This document shows positions 54,101 through 64,000 of a stretch of DNA of 64,000 nt, piece after piece. The position numbers were made by a program, and so were the translations under genes. Position 1 is the stretch's first letter; each line of letters starts with the position of its first letter. The notes beneath the pieces were generated by a model. That model saw only the letters and a list, made by a program, of their open reading frames with translations, did no database searches and was not told the DNA's origin. Location of the stretch: assembly GCA_037952775.1 (NCBI GenBank), contig JBANAY010000004.1, forward strand, positions 372,001-436,000. The letters run 5' to 3'. This DNA is from Clonostachys chloroleuca (lineage: Eukaryota > Ascomycota > Sordariomycetes > Hypocreales > Bionectriaceae).

Positions 54101-56602
54101 CTACCAATAAGGCGCTTCATTCCCCTGCCAGACATGCCATCGGCCGAGGGTGCTTCAAGGTAGTTCAAGTTGGAGTTTTGAGAGCGAACAACAGTAGTTG
54201 CTCTACGGCCGGGTCGAACCTGGGGTGGCAACTCATAATCAACAAATGATTGTGATGGTGGCAGGATATTTCCTCTGACTAGGCTCCCCGCTTGAGGTAC
54301 AGTCATCAGAAACTCCTGGTCCCTGAATGACGGATCACCGTACTGGCTTCGAAGAGAGTCGGGAAGGCTGTCGTTTCTTCGATGTGGTTGATTCGCTCTG
54401 ACCCTCTTACCTACTAGGGCTCGTGGTGTCGTCGCTATTGGGCCAGACTGATCAGGAAGCATTGTCGGTGTCACAGGATGGGCTCGAAGGGGCTGTGGAA
54501 GGTCTGTTGCGACTGGTCGGTTGATCTTAGATGGGAAGGAACAAGAGATCACATCCATACTGGACATGCTTGTTGGGGAGCCAGGCCCAAAGTCCTTATT
54601 TTCGTCGGCGGCGGGCGGGCTATCCGGCGATGGTGGATGAACTCCCCGGGGTGTTGTGTTTTCGGTCTGCACACGACCTGGCGCTTGGCTGTAGAAACTC
54701 GTCGCGGTAGCTTCTGGCAATGGGCATAGTGAATCAGATTGGCGCGGGGTGCTATTCGATGCTTCTAGGTCAGGGTTCGAATCTGTAAGCTCAGCAAACC
54801 CCCCAGGAAAGATAGGTGTACTGTCGTCAACAGATTCCTCAGATTCCGAACTCTCCCAATACTGGGCACAAACGCGACGCCAACACTTCTTCAGCTCATA
54901 GATGATTCTCAGTTGTGGCCTGTAATCGTGCTTGTGGTCCTCAACAAGATCACGGATGAAATCATTGATAGACTCGCAGAACTTGATACGAAGGTTGTAG
55001 TCGGTGAAAAAGTCGTCCACGAAGTAGTTCAAAATCCAGTGTCGCAGAGCCACAAACGACCTCACATGAACAATCATACCGATCTCATCACGACGTCCAA
55101 TTGCCCAACGTAATCGAGCTACCAGCATCTGCAGCAAACTCTCTGGCTCGAGGAAGGCACGGAATGTCAGAAAGAAATCGGATATCAGTTCATAATCCAG
55201 GAAGCTCGGCGACGTGATCTCGGCGACCAAGCGAGCTGGCGTGGCTGCTGAGACGACGCCGGACGATGATGTATATCGAACAATTGATACATCATCGCAA
55301 GCTGGCTTAAATGTCAAATCGTCGAACATGGCAGGTTCAATTACAAGGTGGGAAGTTACAAAGGTTAGTCGTAAAGGCGTACAGTTTGCCTTCGCGGTGG
55401 TGATGGTGGGGGTCCGAGGTTGTGTGTGTCGTGAGAGTCGAGATCGGGGCACCTTGAGCGTGCTTGGTCGCCTCGAACCTAGCCTAGGCAAAGATGTGTT
55501 CAGATCCTTTTGCGAGTGATCGATGAGAGATCCCCTCATGGTGTGATACTCCTCGCTGGGAGAATACGATGAGCGTCCCAAGTGTGGTGTCCCGGTGGAC
55601 GTGAAGTGGGGGACTCCCAAGCGCCATGACGGTATACTAATATCTAACAAAACATCGGCATCTGCGTCCTCAGTAGTCTTTGGTCGGTGCTCCGGGCCAG
55701 GTTTCGATATTACGATCTTGAGAGCACCTGCCTCAGCATGGGCAGCATTAGTGTCCTGAATCGTGCTGTCAGACATCGCTCGACGATGTCTTGTCGGAGG
55801 CGCCCAGGCATGGTTATCGGCAGGTCCTTGTTTGCCTTCCAGTCGGGGCGATGGTCTGGGTATGGGGGTCCATTGCCCCTGAGATAACCCCCCATCATCA
55901 AATTCAGGAGTCGGTTGACCTAGATAATCTAAGCCAGAGGTACCTGGTGGTGTCGCTGGGAAAATGAAATCTGGTTGCGGAAATCGTTGATGTGCTGGGC
56001 GTACAGAAGGCCTGGGATGTGTTAGTTACGTCAAAAAAAAAAAAAAAAGGAAAGAGGCAGATCAATATTAGTCGTCTTGGGCTGGAGGTGCCGAGTTTAG
56101 TGGCATACGGGGGGCGGTTGAGACACAACGATCCAACCGCATGCCATTCATCCAGCTCCTTAGAATAGACTGGGATCTCCAAGACAAAATCGCAAACATA
56201 CCTTAGATAGATCCTGCCATTATTCCCCACGTTGGCGACTGTGAACTGACGGCCCTCCCTACCAGCAGAACTTCCGTCTGGCGCAATCTCCCACTTCTCG
56301 CCATCTTTTTCCTTTTTGCCCCTCTTGCCCAACTTTTCTCCGTAAGATGCTCGCTCGGTGGCAGGTACAATGGGTCTTCCTGGGCTGGTGTTCGTTCTAG
56401 GGGGTTTAGGTGTGGGTTTGCCGGCGTATGTGTCGCTCCCCGTCGCAAATGCAGACCTTGGTGATATCCTCTTCGTTCTGACCTCCCGCGTCGATTTCGA
56501 TCTCTTGGGAGAAGCCACATTGTTTCGCTGGCTGGGCCGAGGCCGGGGCCTCAGAGCCGTCTCAGGCTGCAGGATGGGGGTGGACTGGTCAATGGCCTCC
56601 AT
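51151..56602 (-). CDS. LTE1: Lte1-type Ras-family guanine nucleotide exchange factor
   Basis: Two exons on the minus strand (56202-56602 and 51151-56011) give 1753 aa. The intron uses a GTATGT donor and, on the minus strand, a polypyrimidine tract of 16 T before the CAG acceptor. The RasGEF_N domain lies near residues 370-500 (VSAATPARLVAEITSPSFLD, FVALRHWILNYFVDDFFTDY). The catalytic RasGEF domain occupies about 1495-1753 (EIVLTQHIEERARCLIKFIH, FATLAQLTIALSSSEISRLA, CIPFVGIYTHDLLYNAQRPS). Between them are about 1000 Ser/Thr/Pro-rich disordered residues. This split arrangement is the Lte1 pattern; Lte1 promotes mitotic exit and polarity in yeast. In filamentous fungi its GTPase partner is not settled. 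A conventional Cdc25 RasGEF is less likely because the spacer is so long and no SH3 domain is seen. Confidence 0.87.
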
Positions 56603-59600
56603 GACAACCTCTCTTGGCGTCGTCCACTGGCGCGCTTCTCGTCACGGTCAGGTCTGGCGACAGCATCGGATCAGTATTTGAGCATAAGACAGTGGATCAT
56701 GTGCCGCTCGAAAGTAGAGTCAAAACAAGGCGATGCACCGTGCGCAGGCTGAGAGAGACGAGTGACGTCTTCCCCCAAGTGGCTGGAGGTCCTTTGGGTC
56801 GCAAAGGGGAGGGGGTTCCGTCTGAGGGGAGATTAGATAGCGAGACGTACATACACACACCTACGAGCCCCTTCTTTGCGAAGCCATACTCGGGCACAGT
56901 AGTGGTGACAGTGGCATCTATGGTGACCAAGATCCTCCACAAAGGAGGCGTGCTAGGAGAGGGAGGCAATTGGCGAAATGCACAGGAGCGGAAATCAACA
57001 ATCAAGGTATGATGGTCAGGGTGGGCAAGGTACTTAGCCTCATGCTGACCAGGCGCGCAGGGAAGGATGGCAAATGGGTAGACGGCTGGCTGCGCAAGCG
57101 CGAGGCGCCGGACCTGGACTCAACCCAGCAAACCCGGCCACCACAGAGCTCTGTCAGTCTAGTCCGTCCGGAGAAAACGCACGAAGCTGGATATTGCAAG
57201 TATTGGCAGTGCGTGGCCCACAATTTACAAATGATTATGGATGGACAGGGGATGGACAGTGTGAGACGCACCGTTAATCACCACCAGACGGGGAGAGATG
57301 AATTTGCTCCTGGGCGTTTCCCATGTGGACCTTGGCCGGGCCCCTTCCGAGCCCTGGTAGCTTGTCATTTAGTACAGGCTGGAGGACTAGGATAGTAGTC
57401 ATAGCATGAACATGGACCGACAACAACGACGCCTACGATTCCTGCATTATGCGATGGCATGGAACGACAGCGGGAGCAAGCACGGGATACGCAGCGTCCA
57501 GTTATGCCAGTGGGTGCACCATTGGCTGGTGTAGAACAAATACCGAATGAGCGCCGGCCAATGGTAGCGGTGGGAAGGCGCGCGGCCCCACTAACCTGAA
57601 TGCACAGGTCAGCCTGGGAGCCATGACACAAGGCAAAAGTTGGCCGACAACAGCAGCGGCAGCCGACCTCCTACCATCTTGTCTACCACCTCTGGGTCAG
57701 GCCAGTCGGTCAGCAAGTATCTACCCAGGCAGATGAGACGCATGCGCATCTCCAACTGCACCGCATCTACACGCATCTGTCAGATGATGGTGCGATGCCC
57801 ACGCCCGACCGACTTGCTGGTGGAAAGCGGAAAGGGTAAGGTATGGTAGTGCTGCAGCAGTTCACATGCGGGTCAGGACCCGGCGCAGGCTCCTCGGTCT
57901 CCATTGGGCTAGATGGGATCAAAGGGCAAGGACAAGCTCCCAGTGCACTGTGCGCTAATCAACGACCCGGCTGGGTGGTGCATATCCGCTCTCCCGTGGG
58001 AGCCTTGAGAGCTGCTGGGTGATAAGCAGCCACAATTGCTAGCACGAGCTGATCGGTACTAGATATTCTCCTCGTCCACAGCTACCGACTAGCCCCAGCG
58101 CTAACAGCAACGCAATACTGGTTCGCTCCCTCCTCCACTTTCAGGAGTGCTCTGTTGCTAACCTACACCAGGAGGTCGTTAAGTGACTCTGAGCACTTTC
58201 TGCTTCACCAACGGAGTCGTGCCTCCGGTTCCTTCAAGCCAGCGAGGATTTTCTCCCAACCCCTAGCATCCGACTCTTGGTGAAACAGAGACCGGCCGCG
58301 GACCACCATGTCCTGCAGCGAACTCGTTCAGACCCGGATCGACTAGGGTGGGCGGCTTTGTTTCTGAAGGCCTGCCCCTCCCTACCTATTCATTCATGCT
58401 AGGCCTAGTGTCCGACTGGGCTCTCGCATTTCGCTTGCCATGTTGTGCGTATCCCGGAGTTGGAATTACCGCCTGCGAACGGGTGTAGTGCGTGCTATCC
58501 CATAAAGGCCAGTGCAGTAGGATGGCACGAATATGCAAGCTTTCGACGACGACTGGCTGCTGGGCCTCGTTAACCTGAACCGTTGCCAACCGCCGCCGCC
58601 ACACCAAGGATGTATTGATGGTGCGCAGATGCCTGCCCCGTGCAGTAGCAAAAACGTGGACGATGGCGCCGGTCCGACATACTAGACAGCGCTGCGGCCG
58701 CTTTGGCTTCGGGCACTGTAGTGGATTGATCGGGATGTAATGGCAACGGTGATGATCTCTAAGCTAAGTACCCAAGTACCAGGGAAGTCCGCAATAATAT
58801 CTTAGTGCTACTATATAATAACGTGACGTCGACGACGGCGAGTTGTGCCCTTGGTGGGACCTGGGCTCGACAACCTACAGAATCCACGGCGTACTTATGC
58901 ATACAGCTCTCACTTAGTTTAGTTTATACGCTACACTTCACACCTATGTACTCCTCAGTATACGATGTGCATATCTCAAGATAGCCGCCCGGATGGCCTC
59001 ACACGAGTGCGTTTTCATCAGTTTCCCTGCGATGCGCCCGATTATTGGGATATCACATCGGAGTTTAGCAATCTCACGGCGAGATCATCCCATCATCCCA
59101 TCAAGCCTACATGCATATGCATTTGCGCCTGTCACCGCTCCCAAATCAGACTCACTCATTCCTCATACGGAACCCCCCACTTCCTAAGCTGCATGCTGGT
59201 GGTTGGATTGGCGCAACCCTATATGCACCTCTATGCAGGTATCAAAGCGCGTGACAGGATAGTGCGCATTCCGCCATCACATTATGGGACGAAAAAACTC
59301 TTGTTGCCCCTCCCAACGTCCCCCTCCCCCTCCAATGCGCGTAGAAACATGCCTATCATAATGGCCAGCCATTTCCAAGCCTGGGCAGCTTCGTGAGCGA
59401 AGATCATGACTGTTAGCTGCTGTATCTGCACGATGTAACCTCAATAAGCCATCATCACTTTTGTAAACAATCCAATATGGGGCTGCTTTCTACCTGCAGC
59501 TGTCCGCTCTGAGCTTGTCCCCCCATCGTTTAGTTCTTTGTCCTGTATGCTCTGTTCTCCTCTCCTCGCTTAGTGTTCTCTCACCACGTATCATAGTTTG

Positions 59601-59930
59601 TGGGTAGTTTTCTCGCAAGGAATCTCTTTTCTAGGTTGGGAGAAGATACCTCACTATTTTCTTTTTCTCTTGCTTTCTTCTTTCTCCACTTCTTTTTATT
59701 TTCTTAATTTGGTGTCCGGCATATTCGTGATGGTAAGATGGAGTTACTTCGAGTTACTGTTCAAGTTGGTGCGCAACTCGTAAATCGGACCGGGACCTTG
59801 CTTTTGCGCATGCATTTCAATAAAATATACATTGATGTAACCAAATTGCACGTCGGTCCTAATTTGTAGCTGTATTCTATGGTATATGCTCATTCCTGTA
59901 TAACAAGTTGTCTATCTACAAACGTCCATC
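56603..59930. other. Gene-free region of 3.3 kb upstream of LTE1
   Basis: The longest stretch without a recognisable gene in this window. It carries the LTE1 promoter and the SEC18 3' end. Short ORFs on both strands have no recognisable product, no clear splice signals and no coding bias. From about 59500 to 59750 the plus strand is T/C-rich. No transposon terminus, tandem repeat or tRNA is apparent. An unannotated non-coding transcript cannot be excluded. Confidence 0.5.
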
Positions 59931-62585
59931 TTAGTAGCCAACATTGGGAGATTCAATCTGAATCCTCTCAAGCAGTAGGTCGGCCAGCGTTTCTGGGAAG
60001 CCGGGGCCATCGCCATCAGCCCGAGCTTCGAAAATGCAGTCAAGCACGTTCTTGACAGCAATGTTCACACGGCCCTGGGTGTTCTCGTGGAGGATGCGAA
60101 GCACTGTCTGCACGTCGTCCTGGCCAAGGCGCCCAGATTCCTGCAGTACGATTCTGATCTCCTCCAGCCCGGACAACGAAGGCACGGCGACCTTCTTGGC
60201 AAAGTCACCGTCAATCTCGAGCATGTCGAGCGTTGACTTCTTGGAGGTTGTTACGAAAATCAGTAGACGGTGACCCTATTTCAAAAAGTTAGCAAATGGT
60301 CACTTTGAGACACCGCTCGAGGGATTGATCCTATCTTACCTTGGGAGGCTTGGAGACGAGGAGAGTAGTAAGTGCTTCTAGCATGACATTGGAGAAGCGC
60401 TGGCCGATTGGGTTCCACCCAATGAGACGTTCGAAGTCGTCGAGAATGAGGATACTGTGGGGAGATTTGTAGGCATCGGTGAAAATCTTGTGGATATAGT
60501 CCTTCTTCGCAAAATCGTCCCGGTAGCCCACCAGATCCAGCGGCCTGATTAGCTTGACGAATGGGAAGCCAGACTGCATTGCGATATGGGCAGCAAGTGC
60601 AGTCTTCCCAGCACCTCTGGGTCCGTGGAATAGAACTGAGGTGCTGTACTTATCCGAGTCGTTCTGAATCATGCTCACAACACGATTCATGCTATTGATG
60701 GTCAAATCAACGTTCTGGTTGTATGGGATAATCTTTAGGCCCACAGCCTCCTCGAGTTCTGCCTCAGAGACACCATACGCTGGGCGCACCTCTGTTAGGG
60801 CGTTCATAAAGTCGCTGCGGTTTACTTTCATACTGGCAACGTCGGATTTGACCGCTGCCAGTTGGCCGACTTCAGTATGACGAGAGAAAGCAAAGGATGC
60901 TGCAGCCTTGACCAGACCGTTCAGTTCTGCACCCGAGTAGTTCTTGGTCAAGCTGGCCAACTCCTTGATATCCACGTCTCCGTCCAAGAGACCGTTTTGG
61001 GCGATCTTGGAGGTGTGGATCGTGAGAATTTCTTGACGACCATTCTCATCTGGGAGCGAGATCTCAAGATGGACCTCCAATCGACCTGGTCGCAGCAGGG
61101 CATCATCGATCATGTCCTTTCGGTTGGTCATTCCGATGAGCAGGATGTTGTTCAACTGGTCAACACCGTCGAGCTTTGATAGCAGCTGGTTGACCACACT
61201 GTCGCCAACTCCCGTGCCACCACCAGCACCAGAACCTCTCTGTTTGCATACAGCATCCAATTCATCGAAAATAATGATATGGAGACTACTCTCGTCGCCC
61301 TTCTCCTTGTACTCCTTCTCTGCATCTGCAAAGAGCTTTCGGATGTTCTCCTCAGATTGACCAACGTACTTGTTCAGAACCTCAGGGCCGTTGATAACCT
61401 TGGGTGGCCGAGCGTTCAGGGCTTTGCCAATCTGTCTGGCGATCAAGGTTTTCCCGGTACCTGGAGGTCCGTAGAGAAGCATACCCTTAACGTGAGGAAT
61501 ACCCATCTTTGCGATGAGTCCCGGTGGGAAGACTCGGGAAGCAAAGGCACGACGGAAGATAGTAGAGAATTCATTGCCCAAGCCACCAATACCCATGTCC
61601 TCAAACTTGAAATCTGGGGCTAGAATGGCGTTGGAGTTGGCCTTGTTCATAGAGGGTTTCAAGTTGAAGTTGCCCTTTCCGTCTCTGTGGAAATTGATCC
61701 TGGTCTGGTCTGTCAAGATACCTCGAGCATATGGCTCTCTGTGGACTTTCTTGTTGGGGTCGTCTGAAGACATGGAAAGATCGATGAGCCCGATAGTCTT
61801 GACAACTATCAGCATTGGGATATTCCGGACATCCATGAGAATTCGTTGACCAGGGGCCAGTATTTGGTTCCCGAATGTGTTGATGAATACATCGCTCAAC
61901 TCTTCCTCATCGTATGGGGCATCGGTAACCTTGTTCGGCGAAGCAAAGCCAATCTCTAGGTCCAACGTTCCAAGATATACCTTGCCGCCAGCCGAAAAGG
62001 GATCGTAAAGTTCTCCGGTGAAGGTGTCTCGCAATGTAATACCCGCCCACGAACGCTGAGGATCGGACAGACTGATGCAGCCCTGAGGGAAGCCTTGTAC
62101 GGGCTCAGCCGTGACCACATATTCGCCTTCGGGTTTTCCACCTCGGATGAGGACGTATGGGTTCGTGCCATCGCGGTTTCGAGGAAAGTCTTGGGGAGAT
62201 ACGGCACAGCTAAGGAATCGCAAGTGTTAGGACAAGACTATCGTCGACTGGCTAGATGGAATGCGTATAAAGCTTACAGGTTACCGTAGATGACACGGGA
62301 TTGAAGAGTCTTGTCACTAATCTTCTCAATTCGGAGAGGGACTTGTCTGCCGCCACCGGGAGGGGGCTTCTCGTTGTATCTGGGAGCGCCTTGGCTAGGC
62401 TGGCTGGGCCTCATAGGAGGGTTACTATGTCCTTGGGGAGGATTTCCATATCCCTGAGGAGCGTTCCCATATCCTTGAGGAGAATTGCCGTATCCCTGGG
62501 GAGCGCTACCGTATCCTTGAGGTGCGCTGCGTCCACCGCCAAATGGACTCCAGCCCGAGCCGCCTGATGGGGGCTGTCTTGACAT
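59931..62585 (-). CDS. SEC18: Sec18/NSF AAA-ATPase, SNARE disassembly
   Basis: Three exons on the minus strand (62278-62585, 60340-62209, 59931-60275) give 840 aa, longer than yeast Sec18 because of an extended N-terminus. After that comes the NSF N domain (about residues 85-280) and two AAA modules. D1 shows Walker A GPPGTGKT (near residue 350), Walker B IIIFDELDAV and the second region of homology motif (MTNRKDMIDDALLRPGR). D2 shows GPRGAGKT (near residue 629) and LILDDFERLIG. The ATPase forms hexamers that, with Sec17/alpha-SNAP, unwind SNARE complexes after each membrane fusion event. Residues about 17-55 are heptapeptide repeats of the type APQGYGN (see repeat). Splice junctions restore L-C-A-V-S-P and KPPKGHRLLIF. 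Confidence 0.97.
62422..62526 (-). repeat. Five tandem 21-bp units coding APQGYGN heptapeptides in SEC18
   Basis: Units read APQGYGS, APQGYGN, SPQGYGN, APQGYGN and PPQGHSN, the last degenerate. The Q/G/Y/N composition resembles the Sup35 prion-domain style. Inside the first exon, so copy-number change would not shift frame. Confidence 0.8.
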
Positions 62586-63128
62586 TGTGACGTACGCTGG
62601 GAGGAGCCGAGCCCACCGTTGGGAGATGGAGAATTAGGTGAGGTAAGGAAAGAAGTCGTTTGGATGACGGTACGAAAGGGTAAGGCACAGTTGTTAAATG
62701 CTAGGACAACCGGTTCGTTTGATGTAGGTGTTCAAGTTCAAGATGACGGAGGTCGACACCTCCAGGCCACATCGAAGCCCCACGCTACCCACCGCTGGAC
62801 TGAGCTGGAAGTATGCTTCAGCCACACTTGATGCATCCGCCCCCACTTCTTAGGCAGGGACCAAACCCCAGATGTTACATCCTCCCATGGCATGTGGCAA
62901 ATGAAGATTAAGCCGTTGCCTGGCCCAGGCTTCTAGATTCTGACATATGATTGCGATTTCTGTGCTTTGATGGGAACGAGCTGCTGTGTTTGCGACTTGG
63001 ATGCTGGAACTGTCTAGTCGGAACTTTCCCCGCTGACGTCAGCCACAGGCTGCGAACGTTCAAGTCTCATCTCGCACATCGCTTGGACATCCCTAAGCTT
63101 TTCCCGGCCTTGCGGGCAGCTCAACAAG
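62586..63128. other. Divergent promoter region of SEC18 and the CIR_N gene
   Basis: 543 bp, shared upstream region. No CACGTG or other strong site recognised, and no gene. Confidence 0.55.
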
Positions 63129-64000
63129 ATGCCACTGTAAGTCATCCACAAAGGGACACCTTTCAATCTGATGCGTATAACCGACGCTCACATTTAATTT
63201 AGACATCTTCTGGGGAAGAAGTCCTGGAACGTCTACAATGAAAAGAACATCGCCCGTGTTCGTCGCGATGAGGCTGCCGCACAAGCCGCCGAGGAGGCTG
63301 AGGAGCAGCGCATGCAGGAGGTTGATGCCGCGAGACGCCTAGCGATTCTGCGCGGCGAGGAGCCGCCTCCTCCCGAGGATGAGCAGCCAAAGGAGGCTGA
63401 TTTGACCCACAGCCGGGATCCCTCGTCCTTTGCAGACAGGTCCAAGAAGAAGAGAAAGCGCGCCGGCGAGGATGACACCGAATTTGAACTCCGCCTTGCG
63501 CATGAGAGAAATGAAGCTCAGTATGGCAATCTTGAGGTCAGCAAGAAGCCATCCAGCTCAGCTCCCATCATGGATCGCTCTGGGCACATTGATCTCTTTG
63601 GCGATGAGCGCGCTAGAGCCCATGGTGAAAAGAACGAGGAAGCAGAGAAGGAGGCTAATAAAAAGAAGCGGGAGTTTGAAGATCAATATACCATGCGCTT
63701 TTCGAATGCTGCTGGGAAGGATGGATTGGCACAGAGTCCCTGGTATTCCAAATCTGACATGTCAGCACCTTCACAGCCGACAAAGGACGTTTGGGGGAAT
63801 GATGATCCGAAGCGAAAGGGCAGAGACGACCGGCGTCTAGCTGCCAATGACCCCTTAGCAGCGATGAGAAGTGGTGCATCCAAAGTTAGGGAACTGAAGG
63901 CCGAAAGGAAGAAACTCCAGGCCGAGAGGGAGGAGGAACTTAGGCAACTGCGTAGAGAACAACGGCATAAAGAGAGAAGAGAGAGGAGAGATGATCGATC
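63129..64000 (+). CDS. CIR_N-domain (LENG1-like) protein, 5' part only
   Basis: Starts at ATG 63129 with an 8-nt coding exon (63129-63136), then a 66-nt intron (GTAAGT donor, TTTAG acceptor) and a long exon from 63203 that runs off the window. The spliced start MPLHLLGKKSWNVYNEKNIA is the classic N-terminus of CIR_N proteins, where the domain (residues about 8-45) continues RVRRDEAAAQAAEEAEEQRM. Then come an acidic Pro-rich linker, a basic patch (RSKKKRKRAGEDD) and a heavily charged Arg/Lys/Glu tail (KAERKKLQAEREEELRQL). Members related to LENG1, CIR and Cwc25 are nuclear and linked to splicing or transcriptional repression. The exact subfamily cannot be decided without the missing 3' part. 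Confidence 0.82.

Noticed and set aside
54760..54800. GGTTCGAATC, resembling a tRNA T-arm
   Set aside because: It lies within the LTE1 coding exon and the flanks do not form a cloverleaf.
1..64000. CRISPR array, IS element or bacterial-style operon
   Set aside because: No direct-repeat/spacer pattern, transposase motif or terminal inverted repeat was seen, and the gene structures are eukaryotic throughout.

Overview
The window is nuclear DNA from a filamentous ascomycete (Pezizomycotina). The gene families and the gene style fit Sordariomycetes, probably Hypocreales, but I cannot fix the species. The evidence is short introns (about 45 to 190 nt) with GTRNGT donors and CTRAC-like branch points, compact genes on both strands, fungal versions of housekeeping proteins, and the absence of bacterial-style operons. 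I recognise no tRNA, rRNA, transposon or CRISPR array.

Layout. 0-10 kb: Tma46-type CCCH protein (+), mitochondrial carrier (+), AT-hook protein (-), and MET6 methionine synthase (-) with a probable intron in its leader. 10-18 kb: a large unrecognised disordered protein (+) whose frame carries one TAG, then a DHA1-type MFS transporter (-) with a GC-AG intron. 18-23 kb: prefoldin subunit 4 (-) divergent from a tiny four-exon CENP-W-like histone-fold gene (+), a YAG7-type RGG protein (+), and a GFA/CENP-V-fold enzyme (-). 24-34 kb: the ER chaperone LHS1 (+), a secreted aspartic protease with a frame break (+), a small coiled-coil protein (-), and a disrupted Golgi GT31-like glycosyltransferase (-). 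34-42 kb: APC10/DOC1 (+) with an irregular N-terminal part, and a Cys-anchored SPFH/stomatin-like protein (+). 43-50 kb: a dense ribosome and vacuole block with NOP58 (-), VMA6 (+), mitochondrial uS15m (-) and cytosolic RPS0 (+). 51-64 kb: LTE1-type RasGEF (-), a 3.3-kb gene-free stretch, SEC18/NSF (-) with a heptapeptide-repeat N-terminus, and the start of a CIR_N/LENG1-like gene (+) that runs off the end.

This is mostly a housekeeping chromosome arm, not a gene cluster. The genes cover ribosome biogenesis and translation, secretion and ER folding, cell-cycle and centromere functions, and sulfur amino-acid synthesis. No single new system stands out. The items most worth checking are four genes whose reading frames look broken or shifted, two of them at G/C homopolymers, so assembly error must be excluded first; a repeated RTCACGTG motif in promoters of ribosome-related and other genes; a KEN-box-containing open extension upstream of APC10; and a Sup35-like repeat at the N-terminus of SEC18.
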